Below are positions 34,989-47,360 of a stretch of 64,000 nucleotides of DNA, piece after piece. How positions within the stretch are numbered: position 1 is the stretch's first letter; every line of letters starts with the position of its first letter. The stretch covers positions 62,702,617 to 62,766,616 of the forward strand of contig OY997588.1 in NCBI GenBank assembly GCA_963921825.1. Direction: 5' to 3'. The position numbers and the translations under genes are program-made. The notes beneath the pieces were generated by a model. That model had not been told where the DNA came from. It worked only from the letters and a program-made list of their open reading frames with translations, and ran no database searches. This DNA comes from Erodium maritimum (taxonomy: Eukaryota > Streptophyta > Magnoliopsida > Geraniales > Geraniaceae).

Positions 34989-37643
34989 ATGGCTCCGGCT
35001 GCCGCTGCTGCTGCTCCACGGTCAGGCGACGCCATCTTCTCCAGCGTCGAACGCGTGGTAAGCTCAAACCCTCCGTCCCGTTTTGTGTTCTCTCCTGCAT
35101 TTTCTCGGCAACCAAACACGAATTTTCTGATCCTGTAATTAAACGATTCTGATCTTCTCCAAATGTTAGTTTTGGTTGACGGAATCGGTTTCATGTGTGA
35201 TTTTATACCTGTACTGCTCCGGATGTATATGCTTTTTTTTATTGTGGCCTGGTGTTAACTGTTGATGATTTGGATGCGATGCTTGATCTGTGAAATTGCA
35301 TTGTTGTAGAACGCGGAACTGTTTACATTAACGTATGGAGCGATCGTGAGGCAATTGCTTACTGATTTGGAGGAGGTTGAGGAGGTGAACAAGCAGCTTG
35401 ATCAAATGTATTGTTTTTGTACTTCATCTTGAATTCATTACATGTAAAAGCTATGTAATTTTATCCCTTGTGTGTGTTTTCGTTTGCTTCCTAGTTTGCT
35501 TGATGCGTGGCTACATTGATTGGGCTAGTGATCATAACTTCGGATTTTGAGAGTCATTGATTTGTGTTGGTTTTTGATGTTGAAAGTTTTCTTCAAGAAT
35601 GGGCGTATAATATTGCTATTATTCCTTAGTAGTAGCAGTTGTGAGCCTGAAGGCCATAGATAGTATGATCCGGTACATAGGATTGATCAAATGTGCTATG
35701 TATTTAGTCCCCTCTTCAATTGTTATTTCATTTGATTTATAGTTATTGCCCATTTCCTTTCCTTATGTATGTACGTGTCGTTTTTCTTCAAAAAAATTCT
35801 GTTGTTTTCGGCTTGATGTTGAAGACTTGGATTTTTTTTGACATGAGGAAGGTGAATTTATGATAGAAATACTAGTTTTTTTATAAATAATTTTGAGGGT
35901 CATATGTGAGATCGTGATGTTGCAAATTTGAGGAAAGTGTGTTTTTGCAGCCATTAATTAGATGAAGCAAGGGCGAACTTAATTGCCACAAATGGTATGA
36001 GAACGACAAAATTGTGAATATGAAGAAAAAGAGTTAACGGCAAAAGTACTTGAGCCCTATATCATTTTAGAGTTGTACCTCAGGTTTATTTTGGAAAGTT
36101 GGATGTCTTGTTGTGTGTCTTCCTTTCAACTCATTTGGGGATTTATTTATATCTGACCTTAGTTCTATCTAACCATGTTTGAAGTAATGGAGCTTGTTTC
36201 TTGCCATTTATATGTGCTTTGAAGTTGTGGTATACAATGTGAACAGATATTTATAATATGGCAATATGTGTGTAGAATATCAAAGTCAAACTACTGTCAG
36301 TATCTTCTGATTAGGTTATATGGTGTGAATGAATATTTAAAATATGCTATATATTGATGATGTCAAACTGCCATCTTTTGACTGCTTAGTTACTTGCAGG
36401 GGTTATAACATTGGAATTCGACTCATTGATGAATTTCTTGCAAAATCAAATGTAGTCAGATGTGTTGACTTCAGGGAGACAGCTGACATGATTGCAAAGG
36501 TCTACCTTTAGAACTCGATTTACCATAACATCCAAATGTTTGTTGGTTTTATTAAGGCCCTTGTCGTAAGTCTGAATACTGCATAACTATTTTATCACAC
36601 TGTCTGTTATTATCTAATCATACTATAACATGTTTTTATTCCATTCAGTCTCTCTTATTCTTTCTTTCTTTGTTGGTTGGACAGAATAAAATAACAGTAT
36701 GTTTATGTACTGTGTAGATTTAGACCCTTATTTTAACGAGGGTTGGTATACTTTAGCATGGGTTTGAAATGCTGTGTCATCTAAACTCTAAAGTGTTCTT
36801 TTTTATGCCATTTGGTTAAGTTGTGAATAAATTAGTGGATCTAAGAGCTATTCCATCAATATACTTGGCAACCAACTCAAAGAAATTTATCATTGATTTA
36901 TTTCTTGAAGTAAAAAGTTGTGTCAGCTTGCATTCAATTGGCTTAACACTACTAAGAACTAACTATTGCTACTGATGTGTAAACTACCCGCAATGGTTTT
37001 GGAAATCGTGATATCTGATGGGGCACAATTATGATTATGCTGTAGTTATCGTGGAATGTATCAAGCATGTCTCTTTTTTTCGGGCCCTAACTGAGTTTCA
37101 TACAGGTGGGATTCAAAATGTTCTTAGGTGTCACTGCATCAGTGATAAATTGGGATGCTGATGGAACAAGTTGCAGTCTTGTGCTGGAGGACAATCCTCT
37201 GGTAGACTTTGTTGAGCTTCCTGATACATGTCAAGGCCTGTACTATTGCAATGTCTTAAGCGGAGTCGTTAGAGGAGCCCTAGAGATGGTGAGTTCTATC
37301 CCTTCCTGCCTTCCAGATTCATCTCTTGCTTATATTTACTGTTATCTACTATCAAGTAGCGACTTACTGCAAATACTTGCCCTTGTACAATGTGCATGCT
37401 CAAAAAACTCCATTAAGAAACTGCTAGCATGCACTGATTGTTATTTATGCAACTGAGAAATGATAGTTAACTATTTCCTCTCATGTAATAATGATACAGT
37501 GCGTTTTCATGGATCTTCAGGTATCAATGAAGACTGAAGTGACATGGATCCGTGACATGCTCCGTGGGGATGATGCCTATGAGTTGCAGGTGAAGCTGGT
37601 GAAGCAAGTTCCGGAAGAGTACCCATACAAGGATGACGAGTAA
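34989..37643 (+). CDS. BET3: TRAPP complex subunit 3 (TRAPPC3/BET3), five exons
   Basis: It is a core subunit of the TRAPP tethering complexes that activate Rab GTPases at the Golgi. Exons are 34989-35057, 35310-35407, 36400-36499, 37106-37288 and 37521-37643; together they encode 190 residues, close to the family length. After an Ala-rich start, the sequence runs through DAIFSSVERVNAELFTLTYG, GYNIGIRLIDEFLAKSN, VVRCVDFRETADMIAKVGFK (Cys77 matches the palmitoylated Cys of animal BET3), MFLGVT, NPLVDFVELPD, LYYCNVLSGVVRGALEMV and VTWIRDMLRGDD. Phases fit at every junction, including the split Met codon between exons 2 and 3. The acidic C-terminus PYKDDE ends at TAA 37641. It is intact. Confidence 0.97.
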
Positions 37644-38233
37644 TTACAAAAAGTCTCCTTTGTTCTGGATATGAAGCATAGTATGTATTTCCTTTCCTAT
37701 TACTAGACTGGAACAACATCAGCTTGTATTCTCCACCATATTAGTATACATTTCTTCTTAAGCAATCATTATTCTTTATTTCCTATAGTAAATAGTATGT
37801 GGTTGAAGATCATATGAAGCAATCTAAATTTGTTCTCTTAGCATCAATATGTTTTTTTTTTCCTTATCCAAGTGTGACTTGGGACCCTCACAAAAGAAAA
37901 GGGATAATAAAATGGCAATATCCCCAAAACTTGTAGGAATTAAGAGGGTTCTTAGGTCTCACTTGATATTACAGGAAATTTTGGGAAATTTTGAGACATG
38001 AGGCAAGAGAGCCCCAAGGGTTTGATATTTGAACACTGCAAGAATGTACTAAACTGCATCTAATGAGTATGCAATCTGCTGGTTTGAGGAACAAAAATAC
38101 TCATAGATTGTTACAAAGCAATAATATTTTTGCACTTCCAATAAAAGAAAACTTGCCCATGTGGAGATGATGTAACAATCTACATGTGTTGGAGTTATTT
38201 GAGATTTTTTTAGACTTCATACTTCTTTCAAAT
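37644..38233 (+). other. TRAPPC3 3' UTR and intergenic stretch
   Basis: AT-rich, no coding region. The first 150-250 bases are probably 3' UTR. Confidence 0.5.
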
Positions 38234-38404
38234 TGGGGTTAATTGCGTCTTACTACCCTAAAAATTCTTAAGTTGCATCTCACTATCTTAAAAATAGTTA
38301 GTGGCACCTCACTACCCTAACTATGAGTTAAGGAGCAGTTTAGTACCTACCGTTAATTTCTGTCTATTTTCCATCCACTTTTTTCATCCAAACACTTAAA
38401 AAGT

Positions 38405-38740
38405 CCATAGTATCTCTCACTAACAGTCAAATTTTCAAAAATTATTTTCATTTTTATATATTTTCTAAAACTCCGTTTTTTTATTTTATAAAAATTAGAT
38501 TTTATTATAAAAATCTATTTTTTTTTATTTTAAAAATCAAATTTAATTTTAAAAATTCAGATTTTATTTTTAATAATCATTTTTTATTTTATAAAAATAA
38601 GATTTTATTTTTTTTAAAATCAGATTTTACTTTTAAAAATCAGTTTTATTTTTTAAAAAAATATTTTTTTTATTTAAGAAATCATATTTTTAGAATTAAA
38701 CCTTTTATTAATTTTAGTCTTATCTTATTAAAATTTTATT
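38405..38740. repeat. AT-rich degenerate tandem array
   Basis: Diverged copies of a word like AAAATCAGATTTTATTTTT follow one another with a period of roughly 30-40 bases. Confidence 0.7.
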
Positions 38741-39066
38741 TTATTTTTCAGTAATTCTTTTTATTTATTAGTGTGTTAATCATTTTCAATTATACCTTAA
38801 TCATTTGCACCACCACCAACTGCCATAATCCTTATCTCCATCTTCCATGGCCAGATATCATCCTAATACACAGGGTCCAAATTCATCAAGTACTCCATCA
38901 AACATACCAAAATCAGATTAAAAATACTACACTTTCATACAAAATCCAAAAGAGACTAACACATTCAGCCAAATATCATAACATTTACAGAACAACATGA
39001 GATGGATCTGGAACAAAATTTCAAAACAAAACAAATGGAACATTAAGAAAAATAGATCTGGAATAT

Positions 39067-39330
39067 TCAAACCCGATCCCCCGCCCCCTCGTTTTGAATC
39101 TTTAGGTCTTTGTTCCAGCCCCTCCTTGCTCGTAGGCGACGAGACCTGAATGGTGGAGAACGAAGACCTGTGAGAGACCCGAGCCGGACCTCGTTCTCGA
39201 AACCCCGGCGAGACGCAACACCCAGAAACTCATGCGCCATCTTCCACCTCATCGACAAGTGCTCTGGTAATTGGTCCTCCGATCTCCGCCATATTGATGT
39301 CGCTTACGAGGAGCTTGGACATTAGAAGCG
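39067..39330 (-). other. Coding-like GC-rich segment inside the DNA element
   Basis: The minus frame 39258-39067 (63 codons, Arg-rich, MRWKMAHEFLGVASRRGF) lies inside the terminal-repeat element. Its composition differs from the AT-rich interior. It might be a captured host gene fragment, as in Pack-type elements. No family is recognised. Confidence 0.3.
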
Positions 39331-39594
39331 GAAGAGAATGATAGGGGATGATGAGGGAGGCGACAGTGGGAGGGGACGATGAGGGAGGTGAGTTATTAGA
39401 GAGGTGGGGATGGTTAGGGTTTTGATGAAAAGATGAGGGGTGAGAGAGAAATAAGAGAGGTTTTTGATTGTGTAGTTGAAATGAGAGGAGATGATGAGCG
39501 AAGAGAGAAAAAAAGGGTTAGAATTAAAAGAGAACAAAGGGTAAAAACGAAATTTAAAAAAAATTAAGGTCATGTGCTATGCACATGACCATTT

Positions 39595-40454
39595 TGTTAG
39601 TCTTAGTGGCCGTAGTTCAATCCTAAATGTCCAAATGTATATATCATCGTTAGCAATAAAATTAAAGCGGCTTTATATTACTTATGTGTTGGAGTAATAT
39701 ACCGATGTGTGCTCTGATCTATGGCCACAATGCGAATATAACCATATATCGAGATAGATCACACTCGATGGGTTCCTAGTCAACAAAGATTCACTAAAAG
39801 CGACTAGTATGAAAGATGGCTCTTTATGGCTTACGTTTTGTTAGTCATTGGAATGGGATTCCGGAGTCTGATCACATATATCATGTGGGACATGATATTG
39901 GACGACCTGCCCTGAATATGTGTCATAGATTAAGTCATGAACATATTCAGTGTCGTAGCTTGTCATGTATCCTTAGACCAAGGAGTTTTTGTGATCGCTA
40001 TGTAATCAACAACTGAGTTTGACATGAGCTTAACGTTGTTCGTAATAGGGCTTCCATAACGGCCATGATTGGCTTGGGGATGAGCTACATGAGTGACACG
40101 AAAGACGGCTAAGGGATTTACCCTCATACTGAGGTATGGGAAAGATATCGGTTCTCGGCCGCTTGATTGAGAGTGACTGAAAGAATAGCATGGCCATGCA
40201 CATGATACTGAGTATCATATATTCAGTCATCTCACATATCAAGGAACAGTGATTGAGAATAATAAGGATGACGTCTGTATGCCTTATCTCAATCAGGATA
40301 TCGGATATAAAAGGATAGTGACATAGACGACGGAAAGGTTAGAACGACGGGGTCGATTCGTTATGTAGTGTCAGACAATACTAAAGTCTCGTTAGTTGCC
40401 ACTTATATAGGATCAAGTAAAATGAGATTTTACATTGACCTATTGACATGCATA
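39595..40454 (+). repeat. Truncated Copia LTR, plus orientation
   Basis: It begins TGTTAGTCTTAGTGGCC and matches the first 860 bp of the minus-strand LTR at 42139-40455. It stops where that LTR ends. It therefore forms an inverted repeat with 42139-41280. Confidence 0.88.
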
Positions 40455-42139
40455 TGTTGGGTCTCGAGGTAGGGTTCGAGATGAATCAACTCATAGCGGA
40501 AAATCAATGAAAACCAAGAGACGATTAAAATCATGAAACGACTAACAAAGAATGGATTCACAAGAGAAAAATTCAGCACTAGTTCTTACCAAAACAAGAA
40601 CACCGGGTAACGAATGATTGGCTTGAGTCTCCAAGACGCCTACGTGTCCACATGGGAATCAAAGCCACGTAGTTTTTCTCTTTGAGGACTCAAGAACACA
40701 AAAATGGAGGTGGGAGCCTGCCTTGGCCGAAATTGCCATGGAGAGGATGGAGAAGTTGTGTTTCCTATTCTTGTCTTGTGTTTGTTATGTTGAAAAAAGA
40801 TGACTTAAACATAACAAACCTCATACTTCCCACTAAAGGCATGAGACAAGCATGGTGACAATAAGGTGTAAATAGGACAAAGTATGGCTAGATAAGATGG
40901 GGTTAGGTGGTGAATCACCAAAACCTTAATCCTTGTCATGCTTACTTAGTACTAATTAATCAAGACTTGATTAATTAGTTCCATGGGCCTTGGTTGCATG
41001 GGCCTTTCGTGGGCCTCTTGGAACATGGCCCGTGGCCATTTCCAACGAGGTCCCGTGATTCGCTCATCGCCTCCAAGCCTTCCATACCAGAAATATCCAA
41101 CATTATCCGACGCAATCAATCCCAAGACTTCAAGCCTTGTCTCGATCCGTAAAGTCCTATTCACTTACGGGGACATGACCCAAAACCCAGTTTTGGTCAT
41201 GTCCCGAGACAACTCCCTTTTTGCCATTCTCCATAAATGTGTCAATGAGTTTCACCCTCCGGTGTGACCCTTAGGTTTATGCATGTCAATAGGTCAACGT
41301 AAAATCTCATTTTACTTGATCCTATATAATTGGCAACTAACGAGACTTTAGTATTGCCTGACACTACATAACGAAACGACCCTGTCGAATCTAACCTTTC
41401 CGTCGTCTATGTCACTATCATTTTATCTCTGTTATCTTGATTGAGATAAGGCATAGAGTCGTCATCCTTATTATTCTCAATCACTGTTCCTTGATATGTG
41501 AGATGACTAAATATATGATACACAGTATCATGTGCATAGTCATGCTATTCTTTCAGTCACTCTCGATCAAGCGGCCGAGAACCGATATCTTTCCCATACC
41601 TCAGTATGAGGGATAAATCTCTTAGCCGTCATTCGTGTCACTCGTGTAGCCCGTCCCCAAGCCAATCATGGCCGTTATGGAAGCCCTGTTACGGACAACG
41701 TTAGGCTCAGGTCAAACTCAGTTGTTGACTACATAGCGATCACAAAGATTCCTTGGTCTAAGGATACATGACAAGCTACGACACTGAATATGTTCATGAC
41801 TTAATCTATGACACATATTCAGGGCAGTTCGTCCAATATCATGTCCCACATAATATCTATGATCAGACTCCGGAATCTCATTCCAATGAATAACATAACG
41901 TAAGCCATAAAGAGCCATCTTTCATACCAGTCGCTTCTAGTGAAGCTTTGTTGACTAGGGACCCATCGAGTGTGATCTATCTCGATCTATGGTTCTATTC
42001 GCATTGTGGGCATAGATCAGAGCACACATCGATATATTACTCCAGCACATAAGTAATATAAAGCCGCTTTAATTTTATTGCTAACGATGATATATACATT
42101 TGGACATTTAGGATTGAACTACGGGCACTAAGACTAACA
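40455..42139 (-). repeat. 3' LTR of the minus-strand Copia element
   Basis: It is 1685 bp on the minus strand, from TGTTAGTC (42139) to GAGACCCAACA (40455). It is preceded by the polypurine tract AAGTGGGAGAT at 42150-42140, the same tract as in the Copia element at 16977. Confidence 0.88.
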
Positions 42140-42150
42140 ATCTCCCACTT

Positions 42151-42825
42151 GCTCTAGTTCCAATCTAAACTACAATATGTCCCCCATCGACTTTACATGT
42201 CTAACATGTTTAGGCAGTGACAGTGCCTTAGTCAAAGGGTTGGCTATGTTATCATTTGTTGCAATATAGGTTATCTTCACTTCACCTCGGTTCAGTATTT
42301 CTCTGATGAGGTGGATACGCTGCAGTACATGTTTGGATTTGTTATGCGATCTGGGTTTTTAGCTTGCGCAATGGCCCTTGTGTTGTCGCAAAATGGATTC
42401 ACCGGACAGGATGGGTTTTTAATTACACCCAACATAGCCTCCTTAGCTGCTTTTGCAGCATCCATGTACTTATCCTCTGTCGTAGATTCGACGACAATAT
42501 CTTTCTTTACGCTTTCCCAGCTAAAGCTCCGTCATTCGGCGTAAACACATATCCTGACTGACTTTTAAAGTCATATGGATTTGTCTTGGAAAACTAGCGT
42601 CTACTCATCCTTCGACGACTAGTTCAGCATCATCTTCCCCAGGGTTAGACTGATGTCTCCTGGTACAACATAAGGCTTACGAGACGTCCGGTCTCGTACA
42701 TGTCATGACATATATGATCGATCTTGCCCCTAGGCGCATGAGATTCGCATTATCCTTTTCAATTCATCAAGTGTCTTAGGACACTATGTCTTGCTGAGAT
42801 AAATTCCATGACTAGTGGGTAAGAG
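42151..42825 (-). pseudogene. Copia RNase H remnant (minus copy)
   Basis: Minus-strand pieces CDNTRAIAQAKNP (about 42400) and EAAKAAKEA-like (about 42460) correspond to the Copia RNase H C-terminal half. Frames are broken. Confidence 0.7.
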
Positions 42826-43659
42826 TCATTTCTTTGAATCGAGCATTGGGAACCTACTCAATGCCTTATTCACATAGGTTCCCTGACTTAAATCCAAGAC
42901 CCTCTTGGTGCGATCTCTACATATCTTAATCCCTAAGATATAAGGAGCATCGCCTAAGTCCTTTATTGAAAAACATTTCCTCAACCAAGATTTAGTCTCG
43001 TGCAAGGTTGGGATGTTGTTTTCAATGAGCACCAGAAAGGTAATCTTGCTCCCACTAGCTTTCTTATAAACGCAAGATTCATCCTCGTTCTTGATTAAGC
43101 CAAATCCAATTACAGCTTCATCAAAACGAAGGTTCCAACTCCGAGAAGCTTGTTTCCATCCATAAATGGATTTCAACAACTTACACATATTTGCCTTGTT
43201 CTTCGGATCGACAAAACCTTCTCGCTGAGACATAAAACGTCCTTAGTCAAACTTTCATTTAGGAAAGCGGTTTTGATATCCACTTGTCATATCTCGTAAT
43301 TATGATACGCAATTATGTCAAGAAGAATTTGGATCGATTTTGACCATAGTTTCTAGGGAGAAGGTTTCCTCATAGTCAATCCATTGGATCTGGCTATAAC
43401 CTTTTGCCACTAGTCGAGCTTTGTAGGTCAGATGGTTGCCGTCCATGTCCATCTTCACCTTGAAGATCCATTTGCATCCGATGGCCCTCACACCATTGAT
43501 GGGATCAACTAGTTCCCAGACTTGGTTGTAAGACATGGATTGCATTTCCTCCCTCATGGCTCCCAGCCATAACTCGGAGTCAGACCCATTCACGACTTCC
43601 TGAAAGGTGGCTGGATCATCGTGATCCACCATGACTTCATTGTCACCTCCGGATACCAT
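42826..43659 (-). pseudogene. Copia reverse transcriptase remnant lacking its YVDD motif
   Basis: 43659-43318 carries LGAMREEMQSM, NQVWELVD, AIGCKWIFKVKMD and [12 protein letters not shown]. 43233-42826 carries MCKLLKSIYGWKQASRSWNL, DESCVYKKASGSKITFLVL and IKDLGDAPYILGIKI. Between FLVL and PTLHETKSWL the catalytic YVDDILL segment is missing through an in-frame deletion, so this RT would be inactive even without its stops. Confidence 0.9.
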
Positions 43660-43685
43660 ATCTTGGAGGTGGACGACTGATCCTT

Positions 43686-44574
43686 TCAGACCTCCCTAGA
43701 CCTTCCAGAATTGTAATAGGAATTGGTTCTTACTCTACGACCATCTCTGGCTCCCTTTCTACTGGGTTTAGACGGATCTATACCATCCTGAATTTCTTCG
43801 AGATGCATAGTCCTCCCAATGATGTCTTTGGAAACAAAACTCATTTTCCATAAAGACCCCACCCCAAGTGACAAACATCATGTTCTCACTGGATTTGTAG
43901 AAGTAGGATCCCCTTGTTGCTTTGGGATACCCCACGAAGGTGCATATCTCATATCTTGGTTCGAGCTTAGTCGAAACCAAATGTTTCACATAAGCCTCGC
44001 AACCACAAATATTTAGGAAAGGAAAAGTGGGCATCTTTCCATGTCATTTCTAAAATGGTGTCCCTTCCACAACCTTCGTTTGAGCCCGATTCACTATGAA
44101 TGCGGTCGTCTCTAGAGAATAACCCCATAAAGAGATTGGAAGATCAGTCCAATTGATCATGGATCAGACCGTATCCAATAAAGTATGATTTCTCCGCTCG
44201 GACACAACATTCAACTGCAGTGTTCCGGGAGGAGTCCATTTTGAAAAGATCCTTCTCTCCACCAGATGATCTAGAAACTCTATGGTTAAGTATTTTTCAC
44301 CTCGATCCAACCGAAGTGCCTTAATACTTATTCCGAGCCGGTTTTCTACTTCAGTCTTGAAATCTTTGAATTTATCAAAAGCTTCAGACTTATTTCTTAT
44401 TGAACAGACATAACCATATCTACTATAATCATTAGTAAATGTGATGAAGTACCTAAAACCCCTCTTGGCCAGCAAACCTATTGGTCCACTCACATCAGAG
44501 TGTATCAGCACCAATAATTCACCTGCCCTTTCATCGTGACCGATAAATGGCGCTTTAGTCATTTTTCCCATCAA
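43686..44574 (-). pseudogene. Copia integrase remnant (minus copy)
   Basis: 44574-44164 encodes LLVLIHSDVSGPIGLLAKRG, RYFITFTNDYSRYGYV and IKALRLDRGEKYL, the integrase core, with ERRNHTLLD near its end. 44034-43768 encodes the C-terminal part FPFLNICGCEAYVKHLVSTK with CTFVGYPKATRG. Frameshifts lie between the parts. Confidence 0.9.
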
Positions 44575-45608
44575 ACAAGTCTTTCACCTATCGATCGAAT
44601 GGAATTCGAATGAACTTGAAAGCCCACACTTCTGAAGTACTGATAAGCGCTTCTTGTTTATGCGACCCAAATGACAATGCCATAACAAAGTTAGGTTTAA
44701 ATCGTTGGTTTTAGACCTCTTGTTATTAACATAATATATAGAACTTGAGGCATTGTTACCCATATCTAATATGTACAATCCTCCAACCAAGTTAGTACTA
44801 ACATAAAACATATCATTGCATAGAACATTGAAAACTCCATTTCCAATATTAACATTATATCAGATATAATATTCCTACTAAAAGTAGGTATGCAATATAC
44901 ATTATACAATACTAAGACAAGGTCACTTGGCAAAGCAAGACTCATGGATCCTACAGTAGTTGCCACAACTCTGAGGTCCACTTCGTGCTTTCCAAACCTC
45001 TCCTACTTTCAGCCACTATACGTTAGTGCATGTGTGAGATTCAGTCCTGGTATCTAATACCCATGAATGTTTAGAAGTAGAGAGATGTAGCTCTATAGAG
45101 TTAATATCGGATGAAGGCACGGTCCGAACACCCTTCCTTAGATCATCAAGGTTTCCTGATGAAGGCGCAGTCCTACTGCCCTTCTTCAGATCATCCAAGC
45201 TATCTGATGAACGCACAGTCTCACTGCCCTTCTTCAGATCAACCGTGAACTTCCTATAATCCCGGTTCCAATGACCAGGTTGTTGGCAGTAGAAGCAGAC
45301 ATTCTCAGGTGTCTCATCTTTCCCGTCAAGTGCGCATGGGCCTTGCCCTTGACACTTCCAATTCCCTTGTGGACCATCAGAATATCCTTGGATCCCAGAT
45401 CCCTGATAGTCTTCTTAGCAGTTAATGACACTTCATGTAACTCTGATATGGTCTTAGAGACAGCCTCGTCAAGGACATATTTTTCGCGTTTAGACTTGAG
45501 GACTATCCTCAAAATTTTGTACCAGTCCAAATAGTTTGTCCCATTTAGCTTGACATTGTCAAGAATGGTTTTTAATGGCAAACTATTAATGTTCGCTGAA
45601 TTTGCCAT
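44575..45608 (-). pseudogene. Copia gag, protease and pre-integrase remnants (minus copy)
   Basis: 45608-45234 starts MANSANINSLPLKTILDNVK with NGTNYLDWYKILRIVLKS, a UBN2-like gag N-terminus. 45216-45016 holds imperfect repeats of a unit like DDLKKGSRTAPSSGNL followed by SWVLDT, the start of the protease. 44811-44584 carries LWHCHLGRINKKRLSVLQK, the pre-integrase zinc region. Most of gag's second half is missing. Confidence 0.85.
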
Positions 45609-46381
45609 TTGGTCTACAACAGATAAAATTCAATTAGGAAACTGAATAAATTTTATGAAGATCAAGCTTAAACACCAACAATCGATTCTATACCTTTAGA
45701 ATCTAAAACCAAGATCCTTGATTCGCTCGATCAAGATGAACGAAGGCTCACCACTCAATCGAGCTATGTACGTAGGACCCCGTCCAATCACATCCAATGT
45801 GACTCTTGGCTAGGGTATGTACTTAAGTACACGGCTTACCGTATCTGATACCCTAGCTGAGAATCGTAGTCGGGTCCACCAATTTTCAACTATGACCCGC
45901 CACTATGTAGGTGCTCCGCTAAGGCGCACGACACCCACATATGTCGTCCAAACCTACTACCCCTCTTTCCCATGGATGCTCTGCTAAGGCGCACGACACC
46001 CATAGGACGGGGAGGTAGTAAGGTGTTGATAATTGGGAAGTATCGAACATGACCCATTTTTACTTGTCCGGTTGTGTTTAAAACTTTTGGCACATCCTAC
46101 CTGCGATGAGCACATCAACTACATTCCAAATGTAATGATGCCTCCAATTACATCCAATGTAATTCTTTCTTCGAACCCGTCAGCTACATCCAATGTAAAG
46201 ACGATTCTAAGGGCTAACACACAAGGATTAAAATTTCAATTTTATCTTTGCATGTGTGGTGATATGCTCAGTAAATAAAGTTAAGCATGCAATTCTAAAA
46301 CAGTTAGAATTAATCGTGCATAAACTAAACAAGCATAAAGCGATAAATGTGCACATAATAGCCCCCTAAACTAACTCCCAC
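45609..46381 (-). other. Leader of the minus-strand Copia copy
   Basis: Non-coding, and closely similar to the plus-strand leader at 49870-50650. It contains repeated ACATTGGATGTAATT-like words and two copies of a GGGTGTCGTGCGCCTTAGC-like word. Confidence 0.8.
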
Positions 46382-47039
46382 TGTCACGCCCCAAATCTGG
46401 TTTTAACCGGACCCGAGACGTGACTTGGTGAAATTTAATAAAGCAATTTAAAAGTAAATAATAACTGATAAAGATGAAATAAAGTAAACCAACAAAAGGT
46501 TCAAACCCTGAGTCCTAAGCTCAGTCAAATACAATAGTCAAATCAACAATACGTCTCTAAAAAAGAAACATAAAGTAAAGATAAGTCTCGGACCCTCGCT
46601 AGCCCCATGCTCTGCGACGTCCCCTAATCCAACTCAAAGATAACACCTGTAGAAAACACGGTAAGGGGTGAGCTTGACGCTCAGTAGGGAAAAACCACCT
46701 CATTACAGATTTACAAGAAAGTCTTTCTACAGTTTAAAATTGATTAAAAGGTTTGATACAACGATGCGACACTAAGCCAATTAAAAGACAATACCCCACT
46801 TTACCCTGACACACACCAGTCCAACCGTACCAACTTAAATCAACACCAACACTATATCCAGGCACACGCCGAAGGGAACAATCCAAGTAAAACACCCATA
46901 GCCACAAACACCGCAACACTCATTTAAAATCGAGGCATTCTCAAACACACCACTCGTAACCATCGCACGGTCTCGGGAGCAACCCGCTCGGCCCAGCGTA
47001 GCCGCACACAACTTCCCCAACACAAAGTCGGCATAGGCG

Positions 47040-47360
47040 GTCGACCTCATCGCGGAACACAACGTTTTACCGACCGACGGAAGGCAGGGAAATCGCCTCT
47101 TCGCGGCCTGGTCCCTCGCAGAACACAACACAGCGTTTTACCGAGTGCTAGTCGGAAGGTTGGGAAACCACCTCTTCGCGGGACACATCGTTTTACCGAC
47201 TCAAGGTCGGAAGGTAGGGAAACCACCTTTCTCATGTAACCACAGTACCACAAGCCTCACACTTTACCGATCGCGCGCCGGAAGGTACGACACACTTGGC
47301 GGAAGTAAATCTCTCGCACTTTACCGGCAGCGCATCGGAAGGTACGACACACCTCTCGGG
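47040..47360. repeat. Tandem repeat cluster with TTTACCG ... CGGAAGG units
   Basis: Five diverged units of about 50-75 bp each carry (T)TTTACCGA followed within 10-15 bases by TCGGAAGG, the first four or so with GGGAAACCACCT behind it. The ACCGAC/GTCGG parts are complementary, so each unit could form a hairpin. Confidence 0.8.

Larger units (their letters stand above)
38234..39594. mobile_element. Terminal-inverted-repeat DNA element (Mutator-like or MITE relative), right end cut by a Copia LTR
   Basis: The left end (GGGGTTAATTGCGTCTTACTACCC, then repeated CTCACTACCCTAA words) resembles the left arm of the 475-bp foldback at 27644. At 39568-39594 a palindromic word around CATGTGCTATGCACATGACC resembles the same element's right arm, but the sequence then switches to a Copia LTR at 39595. 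The inside includes an AT-rich array (38405-38740) and a GC-richer coding-like segment at 39067-39573. Confidence 0.65.

Noticed and set aside
34706..35194. Minus-strand frame of 162 codons with Arg/Glu repeats
   Set aside because: It reads through the CT microsatellite, the shared promoter and TRAPPC3 exon 1 in antisense; the repeat makes the frame open by chance.
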